Assembly: GCA_030374805.1 (NCBI GenBank)
Contig: JARGSG010000125.1
Location: forward strand, 82,251-146,250
DNA from: Gracilaria gracilis
Taxonomy: Eukaryota > Rhodophyta > Florideophyceae > Gracilariales > Gracilariaceae
Length of the DNA stretch: 64,000 nt
Direction of reading: 5' to 3'
The translations under genes and the position numbers were made by a program. The notes below the pieces were generated by a model. The model did not search any database. It saw nothing but the letters and a program-made list of their open reading frames with translations, and was not told where the DNA came from. Shown piece after piece: positions 1 through 9,950 of this stretch (its first letter is position 1; each line of letters starts with the position of its first letter).

Positions 1-2958
1 CACATCGTGACAAGACAGAACACCCTGATGCGCAATCAACTGCTGCACCGTATCAAACGCATTTGCTAGCAGCGCACCATCATCCACGTCAGGAGGCACT
101 TGTCCCAGCTGCGAGAACACTTGAGCGAGCGCACTCCCGCCAAGCCGTCTCTTGCCGTTCGCGATATCGATCAGAATCAGTGCACTGTTGCCGGGCGCCT
201 TTATATCGGGCGTGAGTTTGGTTCGAATGTCTTCCACCGTACAGTAGCCGCTGATCACGAGCGTTCCCGGCGCTCTCACCGTCTCCACCGAGCCATCGGC
301 GGTTGGGCATCGAGCAGCCATGGACAGCGAATCCTTGCCCCCGTCCACTGCGATCTCCAGCTCGAGCATGATATCGCGCATGGCGACGGCGGCGTCGTAA
401 ATGGAGGCGCAATCTCCGGGCAACTTTGCAGCCCACATCCAGTTGCCCTCGCACTTGATGTCGCGCCTGGACGTCAACTTGGCACCGCAGAGATTGGTCA
501 TCATCTCGCCCACGCTCATTCTGGCCATCGCCTGCGGCGAGAGCGAAGTGATGGTAGGGCGCTCTCCGATCGCAGTCGCCGAGCCCCGCAAGCTGAAGAG
601 CGACTGGGCAGAAACCGCATAGTCGCACAATGGCATCTGCAAGGCGCCCACACACTGCTGTTGAGCAATCAATCCTGTGACGCTGCGATCGACCTTGGTG
701 GTCAAGAACCTCTTGGAGCCGACGCCCATCAGACTCAGCACGCGTCTCAGCGCCGACTCGATGGTCGTGGAAGGCGGGAGCTGCAGCGGCTCGGTACGGG
801 GCACAACGCGCGAGTCGGTGAACGTCTTTTGCGGCAAGTCGCCCAACACGGCCTCCAGATCCAAGTCCACCACAGCTTGCCCTTCCTGCTCATCCCACAG
901 CACGATGCGGCCCGAGCCGTCGATGGAACCCAGCACGGCGGGCACAACGTTTTCCCTCGCACACAGGGTGCGGAACATTTTCTCATGCTCGGGGCGCAGC
1001 AACAAGCCAAACTGCTCCTGATACTCTGCGACCCAGATCTCCAGCGCGGACAAGGTGGAGTCGCCCACCCACACGTTTCTGACATGGATCTTGGCGCCGG
1101 CCGGGTAAATGAGCTCCTTGACGACGTTGCAGTTACCGCCGGCGCCCTGATCATGAATGGACACGATGGGGTTTTGCTCACCCATCTCGACGCAAGCGCG
1201 CAGCACGCGGTACACCTTTTGGGCCATCTCGGCGTCGCCGCGCTGCACGGCGTTAAAGTCCAGGTCGGCGCTGTTATCGCCCTGCATCATGCTGGAGGCG
1301 GCGCCACCGCCCATGCCGATGCGGTACGCCGGGCCGCCCACTTTGACGACGAGCAAGCCCACAGCCGGCTCGCCTTTGGCGGCGTGGCGGTGCTGCATCT
1401 GCCCCATGCCGGCCGAGAACATGATGGGCTTGACGTACTCCCTGCGCTGACCGTCGAGCAACCTGACGCCGTAGCTGCGCGCAAAGCCGTTGACGACAGG
1501 CTCGCCAAACTTGTTGCCGTAGTCGCTGGCGCCGTTGCTCGCCTGGATGAGGATGTCCAGCGGCGACGCGAGGTTGTTTGGGTACTGGAAGGACGCATGC
1601 TCCCACGGGTGGTCGCAGTGCGGGATGTGCAGATTGCCCACCGAGTAGCCAGCGGACGCCACGCCCACCAGACTGCCCGTGCCCGTGGCGGCGGTGTCGC
1701 GAATGCGCCCGCCCGTGCCGGTCTCCGCGCCGGGGAAGGGGGCGACGCCGCTGGGAAAGTTGTGCGTCTCGGCGGTGAACAGCACGTCCATGTCGACGTG
1801 CGCAACGCGCAGCGGCGCGGGGCGGCCCGGCGTGGCCGGCGCAAGCAGCGGCACCACGGCGCCACGCATGGTGGAGGAATTATCCGCAAACGCAATGACG
1901 GAATTGGAGCGCGCCGCCTCCAGCGGCTGTCGCACCAGCTGCAGCAGGTGGTGCGGCGCGACCACGCCGTCGATGACGAGACGGCCGTTGAAAAACCAGT
2001 GGCGCGAGTGCTCGGAGTTGCTCTGCGCCAGGTCGAACAGCTCGACGACGGTGGGGTCGCGGCGCAGGCGGCGGAACATGGCGGCGTAGTACGCTACGTC
2101 GTGGCGGTCAAACGCCAGCCCCTGCTCGTCACTGACGGCGCGCAGCGCGCTTTCGCCGCGCGCCAGCACGGGCACGGTGGTGGGCGACGGCGACGACGGC
2201 GACTCGGCGGCGTCGGGCTCGAAGGACGTGAGCTCGGGCGGGTACTCACACTCGGTCATACGATCATGCAGCTCGGCTGTGAGCGCGCGCAGCAGCGCGG
2301 GGCGGCTCGCCAGCGGCACCTGGCGCGCAAAGCGCACGGCATAGCGGCGCGAGCGCTCCACGCGCAGCACGGCGTGCAGCGCGCAGGCGCGGCACACGGC
2401 GACGGCGTTTGCCGACCACGCGGTCTGAAAGTTGAGGCGCGGCCCGACGTGCAGCAGCTGCGGCTGCGCGTCGGCGACGGCGTCGGCGGCGGCGTGCAGC
2501 GGCGGCGGCAGCAGGTGCGAGCGCGGCTGCAGCGCGGCCGGCGCAAAGGTGTCCGCCAGCAGCCAGCGCAGCACGGCGTGCTGCGCGCGCGAGAGCGGCG
2601 CGGCTAGCGCAACGTTGAACACCAGCTCCTCCGCCACGCGCACGTGCGGCGCCAGCTGCGCTGGCAGCGCGCGCGCCAGCGCGCGCCGCACGCGCGGCGA
2701 CGGCGGCGACGGCTGCAGCCGGTGCAGGTGCAGCACGGCGGGCGGCGCGACGGCGGCGGCGGACGGCGACGGCGACGGCGGCGGGCGCGGACGCTCGGCG
2801 TCGGCCAGCGAGCTACAGGGCACGGCGGCGGCGGCGGCGCGACGCGACGCGCGCGCGCGGCGCGATGGGCGCTGTGGCGGCGGCGCGAGCGCGTGGCGGC
2901 GCAGGCGCGCGTGGCGTGGCAGCAGCGGCTGCGGCGGCGTGAAGGCGGCGCGACGCAT
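1..2958 (-). CDS. Phosphoribosylformylglycinamidine (FGAM) synthase, N-terminal three quarters
   Basis: This enzyme makes FGAM from FGAR, glutamine and ATP in purine synthesis. The frame is open from an ATG at 2958 to the window edge (986 codons). The usual length is 1300-1400 residues, so the C-terminal part including the glutaminase domain lies outside the window. Visible family signatures are a linker motif SEHSRHWFF near residues 312-320, DNSSTMRG soon after, the ATP/FGAR site stretch THNFPSGVAPFPGAETGTGG, and HDQGAGG with His at residue 602. About 100 residues at the N terminus are Arg/Ala/Pro-rich, begin MRRAAF, and precede the first conserved block. They look like a plastid transit peptide, as in plants where purine synthesis is plastidial; targeting is inferred. 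There is no intron in the visible part. The gene is divergent from the ARID gene at 3641. Confidence 0.95.
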   Translation of the reverse strand, partial: MRRAAFTPPQPLLPRHARLRRHALAPPPQRPSRRARASRRAAAAAVPCSSLADAERPRPPPSPSPSAAAVAPPAVLHLHRLQPSPPSPRVRRALARALPAQLAPHVRVAEELVFNVALAAPLSRAQHAVLRWLLADTFAPAALQPRSHLLPPPLHAAADAVADAQPQLLHVGPRLNFQTAWSANAVAVCRACALHAVLRVERSRRYAVRFARQVPLASRPALLRALTAELHDRMTECEYPPELTSFEPDAAESPSSPSPTTVPVLARGESALRAVSDEQGLAFDRHDVAYYAAMFRRLRRDPTVVELFDLAQSNSEHSRHWFFNGRLVIDGVVAPHHLLQLVRQPLEAARSNSVIAFADNSSTMRGAVVPLLAPATPGRPAPLRVAHVDMDVLFTAETHNFPSGVAPFPGAETGTGGRIRDTAATGTGSLVGVASAGYSVGNLHIPHCDHPWEHASFQYPNNLASPLDILIQASNGASDYGNKFGEPVVNGFARSYGVRLLDGQRREYVKPIMFSAGMGQMQHRHAAKGEPAVGLLVVKVGGPAYRIGMGGGAASSMMQGDNSADLDFNAVQRGDAEMAQKVYRVLRACVEMGEQNPIVSIHDQGAGGNCNVVKELIYPAGAKIHVRNVWVGDSTLSALEIWVAEYQEQFGLLLRPEHEKMFRTLCARENVVPAVLGSIDGSGRIVLWDEQEGQAVVDLDLEAVLGDLPQKTFTDSRVVPRTEPLQLPPSTTIESALRRVLSLMGVGSKRFLTTKVDRSVTGLIAQQQCVGALQMPLCDYAVSAQSLFSLRGSATAIGERPTITSLSPQAMARMSVGEMMTNLCGAKLTSRRDIKCEGNWMWAAKLPGDCASIYDAAVAMRDIMLELEIAVDGGKDSLSMAARCPTADGSVETVRAPGTLVISGYCTVEDIRTKLTPDIKAPGNSALILIDIANGKRRLGGSALAQVFSQLGQVPPDVDDGALLANAFDTVQQLIAHQGVLSCHDV

Positions 2959-2979
2959 GGCGGGCGGCGCGGGACGCAC

Positions 2980-3034
2980 GGGACGGGACGGGACGGGACG
3001 GGACGGGACGGACGGGACGGGACGGGACGGGACT
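2980..3034. repeat. GGGAC pentanucleotide array
   Basis: About eleven tandem copies of a GGGAC-type pentamer, with one copy shortened, lie just upstream of the FGAM synthase ATG. The period of five makes a coding role unlikely, so the array probably lies in the 5' leader or core promoter of that gene. Confidence 0.9.
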
Positions 3035-3557
3035 GGATGGACGGCGTACGCGCACGGCGCGCGGCACGAATGTGGCACGTCGTCGATGACGACGACGGCG
3101 GCGGATCGCAGACGCGATGGCGCGCACGCGCGCGCAACGCAACGTGTGACACGTGCCAGCGCGCGCGCGGCCAAGCGGCGCGAATGTGATCTCCGAAAAT
3201 ATACATGCTAATATCAGTGATATTATGCGCTGACAGCGGCGGCGCGCTGTAAGGAAAGCGAACGGGGCAGAAGCAACCGTTGGTTGCTGCACGGGTGTAG
3301 CTCGTTGGGGTAAAGTTAATATCATGTCATGCAGCGCGAGCGGCGCTTAACGCGCGCGCACATGCGCCCCAAAAAATCCAGCGCGCGCGCAGATATTTTG
3401 CGCGGCGCGCGCCGCCGGTGGCCACACACGCCGCGCCGCACAACATGGCGCGCGCCACAAGATGCTGCGCGCGCCCATATGCGCATGCGCCCATGCGCGC
3501 GCACCGTCGTGCGTGCCCTATTGTTCGCCTCCATCGTCGCCATTGTTTGTTTGCCAC

Positions 3558-3630
3558 CGTCGTCGCCACTGTTCGACCGTCGTCGCCACTGTTCGACCGT
3601 CGTCGCCATTGTTCGACCGTCGTCGCGCAC
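3558..3630 (+). repeat. 20-bp tandem repeat in the leader of the ARID gene
   Basis: Three full copies of CGTCGTCGCCACTGTTCGAC start at 3558, 3578 and 3598 (the third has ATT for ACT), followed by a partial copy. The unit is not a multiple of three, so copy-number change would shift any reading frame. This argues that the sequence is untranslated and that the real start is the ATG at 3641, not the upstream in-frame ATG at 3329. Confidence 0.85.
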
Positions 3631-3640
3631 CCGCCCAATC

Positions 3641-4028
3641 ATGCAGCCGCCCGCCGCAGCTGTGCGCTCCTACTACGCGCGCTACGCGCCCGTCATGCCG
3701 TGCTCGCAGCCGCTGCCGCCGCTGCCGCTGCCGCCGCCGCCATCCACGCCGGGCGCGCGCGTGCCGAACACGGCGCAGCAGCAGCAGCAGCAGCAGCAGC
3801 CGCCGCCGCCGCAGCCGCAGCCGCCGTCGCCGTTCCACATGTACGCGCCGTCGGCGCCATTCGCGCCCGCGCAGTCGTCGTACGTCCTGTCCGTCTCGCC
3901 GGCCGCCGCCGCCGCCGCCGCCGCGCCGCCCGGCGCCTTTGCGTCGCTGGCCGCTTCGTCGCCGCTGCCAATGCCGCACGCGGTGCAGCTCGTGCCGCAG
4001 TACATGACCCCCGCGCCGCCGCTGCCGC

Positions 4029-4060
<32 letters not shown>

Positions 4061-4494
4061 CCGCGCGGCGTGGTGGCGCCGCGCGCCGTGGCGCACTTGT
4101 CGTCCTTCGTGTCGCACAAGGCGCTTCTGCAGCGCGACGCCTTTTACGCGCGCCTGCACGCGTTCCGCGAGTCCATCGGCCAGCCCATTCAGCGCCTGCC
4201 CACGCTGGGCTTCAAGGAGCTGGACCTGTGCGTGCTGTACAGCGAGGTCACCAAGCGCAACGGCATCGACGCCGTCATCGCAAACAAGCAGTGGAAGGAG
4301 GTGGCAGAGGCGCTGCAGCTGCCGTCGTCGTGCACCGACTCGGGCTTTCGCCTGCGCCTGCACTACAAAAAGTATCTGCTGGCGTTTGAACGCAAGTTCT
4401 TCACGCCCGCCGTGTCCAGCGTGCCCGCTGCCGCCGCTGCTGCTGCTGGCGGCGGCTCGCCTGCTTGTGGCTCGCATAAGAAGCGCGCGTGTGC

Positions 4495-4527
<33 letters not shown>

Positions 4528-4916
4528 CGCGCAAAACGTGGAGACGCGCTCCGTGGGATCGGGCGCCACCACGGTGGCGCCCGACGACAATGACAGCGCG
4601 TCGGCCGCCAGCGCGCACGAGTCGCAGCCCGCCGCCTCACGGAAACGCGCCAGTGGTGGTGGTGGCGGTGGCGGCGGCGTGATGAAGAAGAAGCGGCGCT
4701 CCGTGCCACTCAGTCACGGCCGAAAGGGCGCGGATCGCGAGCGCGACAGCTGCACGCGCGTGTGCGACAAAGGCGCCGGCGCGCACAAGGCGCCCGAGCG
4801 CCACGCCGTTTCGCAGAGCGCGCATACCAAGCGCGCCGCCGCGCGCGTCAAGCACGTGGACTTTTCCGTGCTGGGCGAAAGCTCGCTGCAGCGGTACGCG
4901 CGCGCGTACGACATGC

Positions 4917-4960
<44 letters not shown>

Positions 4961-5134
4961 TGTGGGGGCGGCGGCGGCGGCTGTGGGAGCGGCGGGGGGG
5001 GCGACGGCGGCGGTAAGGAGCGCGGCAGACGGCGGCTGGCCGAACGCGTGGCGCGACACTTCTCGTGTACGCCGCTGCAGGCGGACGAGACGGAGACGCT
5101 GCTGCGCTTCATCCGCGCCGTGCGCAAGCGCTGA
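3641..5134 (+). CDS. ARID/BRIGHT DNA-binding protein with a C-terminal SAP30-like Sin3-binding domain
   Basis: A predicted chromatin protein of 497 residues. Residues about 160-254 form an ARID domain (start KALLQRDAFYARLHAF; core LDLCVLYSEVTKRNG; end around FERKFF). ARID domains bind DNA, usually as part of remodelling or deacetylase complexes. The C-terminal 90 residues, from VDFSVLGESSLQRY at about 406 to FIRAVRKR at the end, match the pattern of the SAP30 Sin3-binding domain, in which VARHF and the final acidic-then-basic helix are typical. A run of about 38 mostly glycine residues is inserted between the two halves of that domain. Other tracts are poly-Q (residues about 47-54 and 286-296), poly-P, poly-A and poly-S. 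The start at 3641 is preferred because the upstream sequence is repetitive and looks untranslated. The role in Sin3/histone deacetylase repression is inferred from domains only. Confidence 0.8.
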
Positions 5135-5289
5135 TGAGCAAAGCGCCGCTGTATCATATCGTTGGATCGTATATTTTACACGCGCCAGATCGCGCCCAGA
5201 TTTGCGCTCCGTAAAAGAAAAAAACATCGCCGCCGCCGCCGCACCGCATCGCCCATTGCTCGCCGCGTGCGCGTGCTCTCTGCTCTCCC

Positions 5290-5456
5290 CAGCGCTCCAC
5301 CGCCTTCACCTCCACCACCGCCTCCACCTCCCACCACCGCCTCCGCCACCACCTCCACCTCCTCCACCTCCTCCACCTCCTCCACCTCCCACCACCGCCT
5401 CCACCTCCACCTCCACCACCTCCACCACCTCCACCACCACCGTCCTTCCGCTTCGT
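5290..5456 (+). repeat. CCACCT-type pyrimidine-rich microsatellite upstream of the phosphatase
   Basis: A tract of about 165 bases is built of CCTCCA/CCACCT/CCACCG units and is almost free of G on the plus strand. It ends two bases before the ATG at 5458. It fills most of the 323-base gap after the ARID gene and is probably leader or promoter sequence. Confidence 0.85.
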
Positions 5457-5457
5457 C

Positions 5458-6627
5458 ATGCTGCACGCCACCGCCGTCGCCTTCTGCTCGCCCGCGCCGC
5501 TGACGACGCACCCGCGCCTCGCGCGCGTCTGTCGCCGCCGCCGCCACACGCTGCGCGCCGCGCTCGCCGCACCGTCGCCAGACGCCGGTCGCCCGCCGCT
5601 GCACTCCTTCCTCTCGCCCGCGCCCTTCACCGCGCTGCCGCCCGAGCGCGCCGCCGCCGCCGCCGCGCCGCCACGCGCGTCGCACCGCCTCACGGTGCTG
5701 AGCGCGCGCACGCCGCCGCAGCAGCTGCTGCACAGCGGGCGGCTACGCGCGCTGCTGCACGCGCGCGGCGTCGCGCTGCACGCGGCGCCGCGCGCGCTGT
5801 CGGCCGTGGCCGCCGACGTGCCGCTGCAGCTGCCGCCCTCGCTGGACGTGGACGCGTTGCGCGACGCGCTGTTCCGCGCCGGCGCGCCGCTGGCCGCCGA
5901 CGTGCTCGTGCAGAGCGAGGCCGTCGCCGCCGCGCCCAAGCGCCTGGCCGTGTTCGACCTGGACTCCACCCTCATCGCGCAGGAGACCATCGACGAACTC
6001 GCCGCCGAGATGCACGTGCAGCCGCAGTGCCAGGCCATCACGCACGCCGCCATGAACGGCGAGATGCCGTTTCGCGACGCGCTTTCGCAGCGCGTCGCGC
6101 TGCTCAGGGGCATGCCCACTGCCGCGCTGCACGCCGTCAAGGCGCGCGTCAACTTCACCCCCGGCGCCTTTGAGCTGGTGCGCGTGCTCAAGCGCATGGG
6201 CTGCCGCACCGCCGTCGTGTCGGGCGGCTTTCACTTTCTGGCCGACCATGTGCGCGACGCACTGGGGCTGGACTACGCCTTTGCCAACCGCCTGGAGGTC
6301 GACGCGCACAGCCGCCTCACTGGCCGTACCGTGGGCCGCATCGTGGACGCCGAGTATAAGAGCGACACGCTGCGCATGCTGGCCGAGCGCTTCCAGCTGC
6401 GCGCCGAGCACGTGCTGGCCGTGGGCGACGGCTCCAATGACCTGCTCATGATGCACAGCGCCGGTTTGGGCGTCGCCTTCAACGCCAAGCCCTCCGTGCA
6501 GAACCGCGCCAAGTTCCGCGTCAACCAAAACTCGCTCGAGCATGTGCTCTACCTGCTGGGCCTTTCGGAGCAGCGCATTCGCTCGCTCAATCACCAGCCT
6601 CACCCTCAGCCCCTCCCTCGCAGTTGA
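5458..6627 (+). CDS. Phosphoserine phosphatase, SerB type, probably plastid-targeted
   Basis: Catalyses the last step of the phosphorylated serine pathway, phosphoserine to serine. It has 389 residues. The HAD catalytic motif DLDST is at 167-171 (Asp167 nucleophile, Asp169 acid/base). SGG follows in motif II, and the Mg-binding VGDGSNDL is at 322-329. The catalytic half is close in layout to bacterial SerB. The stretch at about 75-155 resembles the ACT-like N-terminal domain of SerB. The first 35-40 residues (MLHATAVAF, then Arg-rich) look like a transit peptide with an early Phe. Plants also keep this pathway in plastids. The C terminus has a short basic/Pro/His tail beyond the usual end. 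No intron is needed. Confidence 0.93.
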   Translation: MLHATAVAFCSPAPLTTHPRLARVCRRRRHTLRAALAAPSPDAGRPPLHSFLSPAPFTALPPERAAAAAAPPRASHRLTVLSARTPPQQLLHSGRLRALLHARGVALHAAPRALSAVAADVPLQLPPSLDVDALRDALFRAGAPLAADVLVQSEAVAAAPKRLAVFDLDSTLIAQETIDELAAEMHVQPQCQAITHAAMNGEMPFRDALSQRVALLRGMPTAALHAVKARVNFTPGAFELVRVLKRMGCRTAVVSGGFHFLADHVRDALGLDYAFANRLEVDAHSRLTGRTVGRIVDAEYKSDTLRMLAERFQLRAEHVLAVGDGSNDLLMMHSAGLGVAFNAKPSVQNRAKFRVNQNSLEHVLYLLGLSEQRIRSLNHQPHPQPLPRS

Positions 6628-9600
6628 CGCTGCCATCGCTTTCTTGCCTGCTTGCTCGTGCCATTGTTTGACGCTTGGTCCTTGACCGCTCATTGTTTTG
6701 GATGTGTCCCCATTGCTGGAATCCGCCTCCCCAACCGTTGAGCACTCTCAACTGCCGCCACCAAACCCCCCCCTCCCCCGCCGCCATACTCCCTCGATGA
6801 CACTCCCTCTTGCTTTTTTGTGTGGAGTCCCCCTTGTCTTGTTTTTTTTTGGTGTTCCACGCCGTGATGCCCTGCGGACCGCGCCTGTTTTTTGTCTTCT
6901 ACGCGCTTAGTTCCATCAAGCAGAGCTCTAGAGATACGGTACGCCGTGATTGCACTTCTTCACGTCCTGTTCGCCTAGTAGATTGTTCTGTCCCCCATTC
7001 AAAAGTCTGTTTCCCTTTCCATAGTATTCTCTTTCCTGCTAAACGACGCCCTCTGTCACAACAATGCCCCCTGGCCCACGTGTTGCGTCTCTCTTCTTTC
7101 ATGTTCCAATCTTCGCTCTGTAGATATGGCACATCCGTGCCGCTCGTTGTCTCGCGCCATATCGTGCAGTACCTTCGTTCTGCGAATGTTGTAGATATCT
7201 AGCGCTTGTGTAAACATCACAAGCTTGTCAACAGCATCAACTGCTGTTGTGGGCACATCGCTTCCACCGCGCATTTGCTCAACGTCTAACTGTACACTCC
7301 AGCGGAACCGTTGACGGTTGCGACTCAAAAACCAATCAGCGATAATCAGCCAACGTCTATTTCACCTTCTTCAGCGGTAGTCCGCTACTCCTTCCTTTTT
7401 CAAAACGGGACAACTTCTTTAGACAGCAAATGTATCTACTAGATATATATAGCCCTCTCTGTTAAACAAGGCCAAAAAAAGCTGTGACGGCCACTGCTTT
7501 TCTCATTTCTATCATCGTTTTGTCATTTCTTTCGTGTGGAGTAGTCAACTCGCTTCTTCGCGACACGCCAGTCAGAGCATACCGAAACAAAACGTGCTTG
7601 ACGTTCTTGTTAACGCTCGTACCCAAGTCGCATCCAAGCCAATGGCTTCTCATCAACACAAGGTCTATTTCCATAGAATACTTTCCTCTCCTTCTCGCAT
7701 CCCAAAACACTCGAACCTCCCTCCGTCCCCACCCCAGTTGTTGCACATACCGCACTGAAAGTGCAACGCACTTTTAATACGTATAGCAAAGCAGGCTTTC
7801 ACCAGTATCTACAAGGACAAGTACGGTCTACGGCTACAAATGCTAAAAAAACACAAAAACAGAACATGAGGAAACGAAACGCAACGTTTTATTCTCGGAA
7901 ACGAATCAGAGGAAGCTACTGGATGCAAAACTTGTTCTGGCACAAGCAAAGTTCGGTGCGATGAATTTACTTCATTGCACGCACACCATCTCACACATGA
8001 TGTAAACTATCGTTAGTGCACTCCCCAGCCACCGAGCAGGACGGAAGGAGGAGAACTCTTCGGAGAAGAAAGGATGAAGCCACGCAGTGTGGGGGCCTTT
8101 AAACCTGCTTAAGAGGGGCCCTCCACAGCTCATGGGGTGTCCCCCCCTCCTCCCGTCCCCCTACACTCAGCATCTTACCATCATATATCCGATCATCGCT
8201 CCCCGGAAAAAGGGACACCCCGTGCACCCCCTGAAAGTTTCAGGATCCCCGCACATTATCGCCTCTAAAACTGGAAAAAGGACTGAAGAATGAAACCAAT
8301 TGAAAAGGGCCCCCTCCTCTCTCTCATCTGCTTAGTTAAAAGCTTCCCCCTCGAGTATCCAACACAGCATCCCCTGGAGAGAGGGCCCCGTGCCCCCGTG
8401 GAACAATGCCCCGCACTTGTGTGAATAATTCTGGGCCGCAGAAGAAGAGAACATCGCAAGACAGAAACAAGAAGGAGATTGGGTTAGTTTGTCCGTCGTG
8501 GCATTGTAAAAAAGCTGTCGCACGCCGTCGGATGATGGAGATGGGTAAGGAACAACTTACCTACCGAAGGATTAAGCTAGAGAGTAAAGTGAGTTGATGA
8601 GAAGTGAGAAGGCTGATCAAGTGCTGCCCATCGCCTCGGGTTCGTTTTATACTGTTCTGGAGCCCCTCTTCGCGTGTGCTGTTGCGTGCAATCAAGCGAA
8701 GGCTGCTGACAATTTCGATTCCAAATACTCACGTTGCTCCGGATGCGGGCGTGGCGTGTTTTTCACCATGGACGGGATAAAGTTCACCGTGTTACGGAAG
8801 TGTTCGTCACCATGAATTGGAACTGGCCCAGCTTTTCCTCACGGCATCGAATCGAATTGCCCAAACACATAACACCTTCGAATTTGTTTTTGGTGAAGAA
8901 CTTGTGGTGACCATCACGGTCACTTTCAATGCTTGTCGTCTTTAACATCGATATCAGACACAAAAATGGTGGAATCTTAACCATGATTTCGTCCCTTTCA
9001 AACTCGGACGACATCGTCTTCTACCTTCCTTTCCATTGTCTACAAAACCTTTGGGGAGCGTTCTTCAGACCTGAGAAAAGATGTGATATGAAGGGATCGA
9101 TTTTTACAGGGTAGCAACAAGCGTTGTAGTTAGCCAATGTATCATACTCTGTATAATTAGTTTGATAGTAAACCAATAGTTGATCTCGATCAACTCTTTC
9201 CGCCTTTAATTTGTTCTGTGATTGAAGCTTTTGGGCCAAAAGGCTAAAGCATGACGAAGCGAGTGCAGTGAATACGTTACACAACAACTGCAGCTCTACT
9301 AAGAGAGGGGGAGATGGCAAGGGAAAAGAGGGGCTGTTGATAAACACTACACGTAGAGGGTGGGCAAAGGTTTTGCTGCGTAATGATAAAATCGTGACAG
9401 GATGAACGCCAATACGTCATCATTATGATGACGGACGATCTCTGTAACTTTGTCCTGACAAGCAACGCCAAAACTACGTGCGCAAAGTACCGTCGGTACT
9501 AGGTAGACACGTTTGAAAGAAAGGGTCCAAAGGTACAGTAATGAGACAATGTCTCCAAACCATGTACAGGGTACGTTAGATTTGGGATGCAGCTGAATCT

Positions 9601-9950
9601 GTTTCGTCTACCGTCATTGCCGTTGGTATCTACCTTCTACCGTACCGAATTGGACCCGAGTCAAGCTACATGCAACGGTGTCGGCCGATTGTCACAAAGT
9701 TTTTACCCTTCAACCCAAACTCTGCGAACACGTACTGTACCTTCGGTAGATCAACAGGAACGAATACAATCTGATGCAATAGAAAGTTTTGGTTTCGATG
9801 GCTTTTCTTCGTTTAAGAGTCTACTTTCTCCTACAAGGCGTGCGAAGAAATAAAGAAAACTGTTCTTATCAACACGATGTAGCGCCGTGTCGTGGTAACC
9901 TGAAATTGCACATGCTAGGTATCACGCCCGCATCACAACCGACAACCTTT
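6628..9950. other. 3.3 kb region without a recognisable gene
   Basis: The sequence is clearly less GC-rich than the flanking genes. Open frames are short (under 130 codons), overlap on both strands and show no family motif. It contains small inverted matches, for example a GGGGTGTCCC word near 8134 and GGGACACCCC near 8212, and a TACCGTCGGTA word at 9488 related to the palindromes at 11.8 kb. A short spliced gene cannot be excluded. Confidence 0.5.

Larger units (their letters stand above)
2959..3640. other. Divergent intergenic region, FGAM synthase / ARID gene
   Basis: About 680 bases separate two divergent genes. It holds the GGGAC array, an AT-rich island around 3190-3330 with repeated ATATCA-type words, GC-rich CGCGCG blocks, and the 20-bp repeats at 3558. 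Both promoters should lie here. I see no further gene. Confidence 0.6.

Noticed and set aside
100-2607. 835-codon plus-strand open frame opposite FGAM synthase
   Set aside because: The composition (His/Gln/Arg/Ala/Val) is that of a mirror frame in GC-rich coding DNA. The minus frame shows unmistakable FGAM synthase motifs along its length.
3518-4618. 366-codon minus-strand frame opposite the ARID gene
   Set aside because: Made of Arg/Leu/Gly tracts complementary to the triplet repeats; no motif. The plus frame has the ARID domain.
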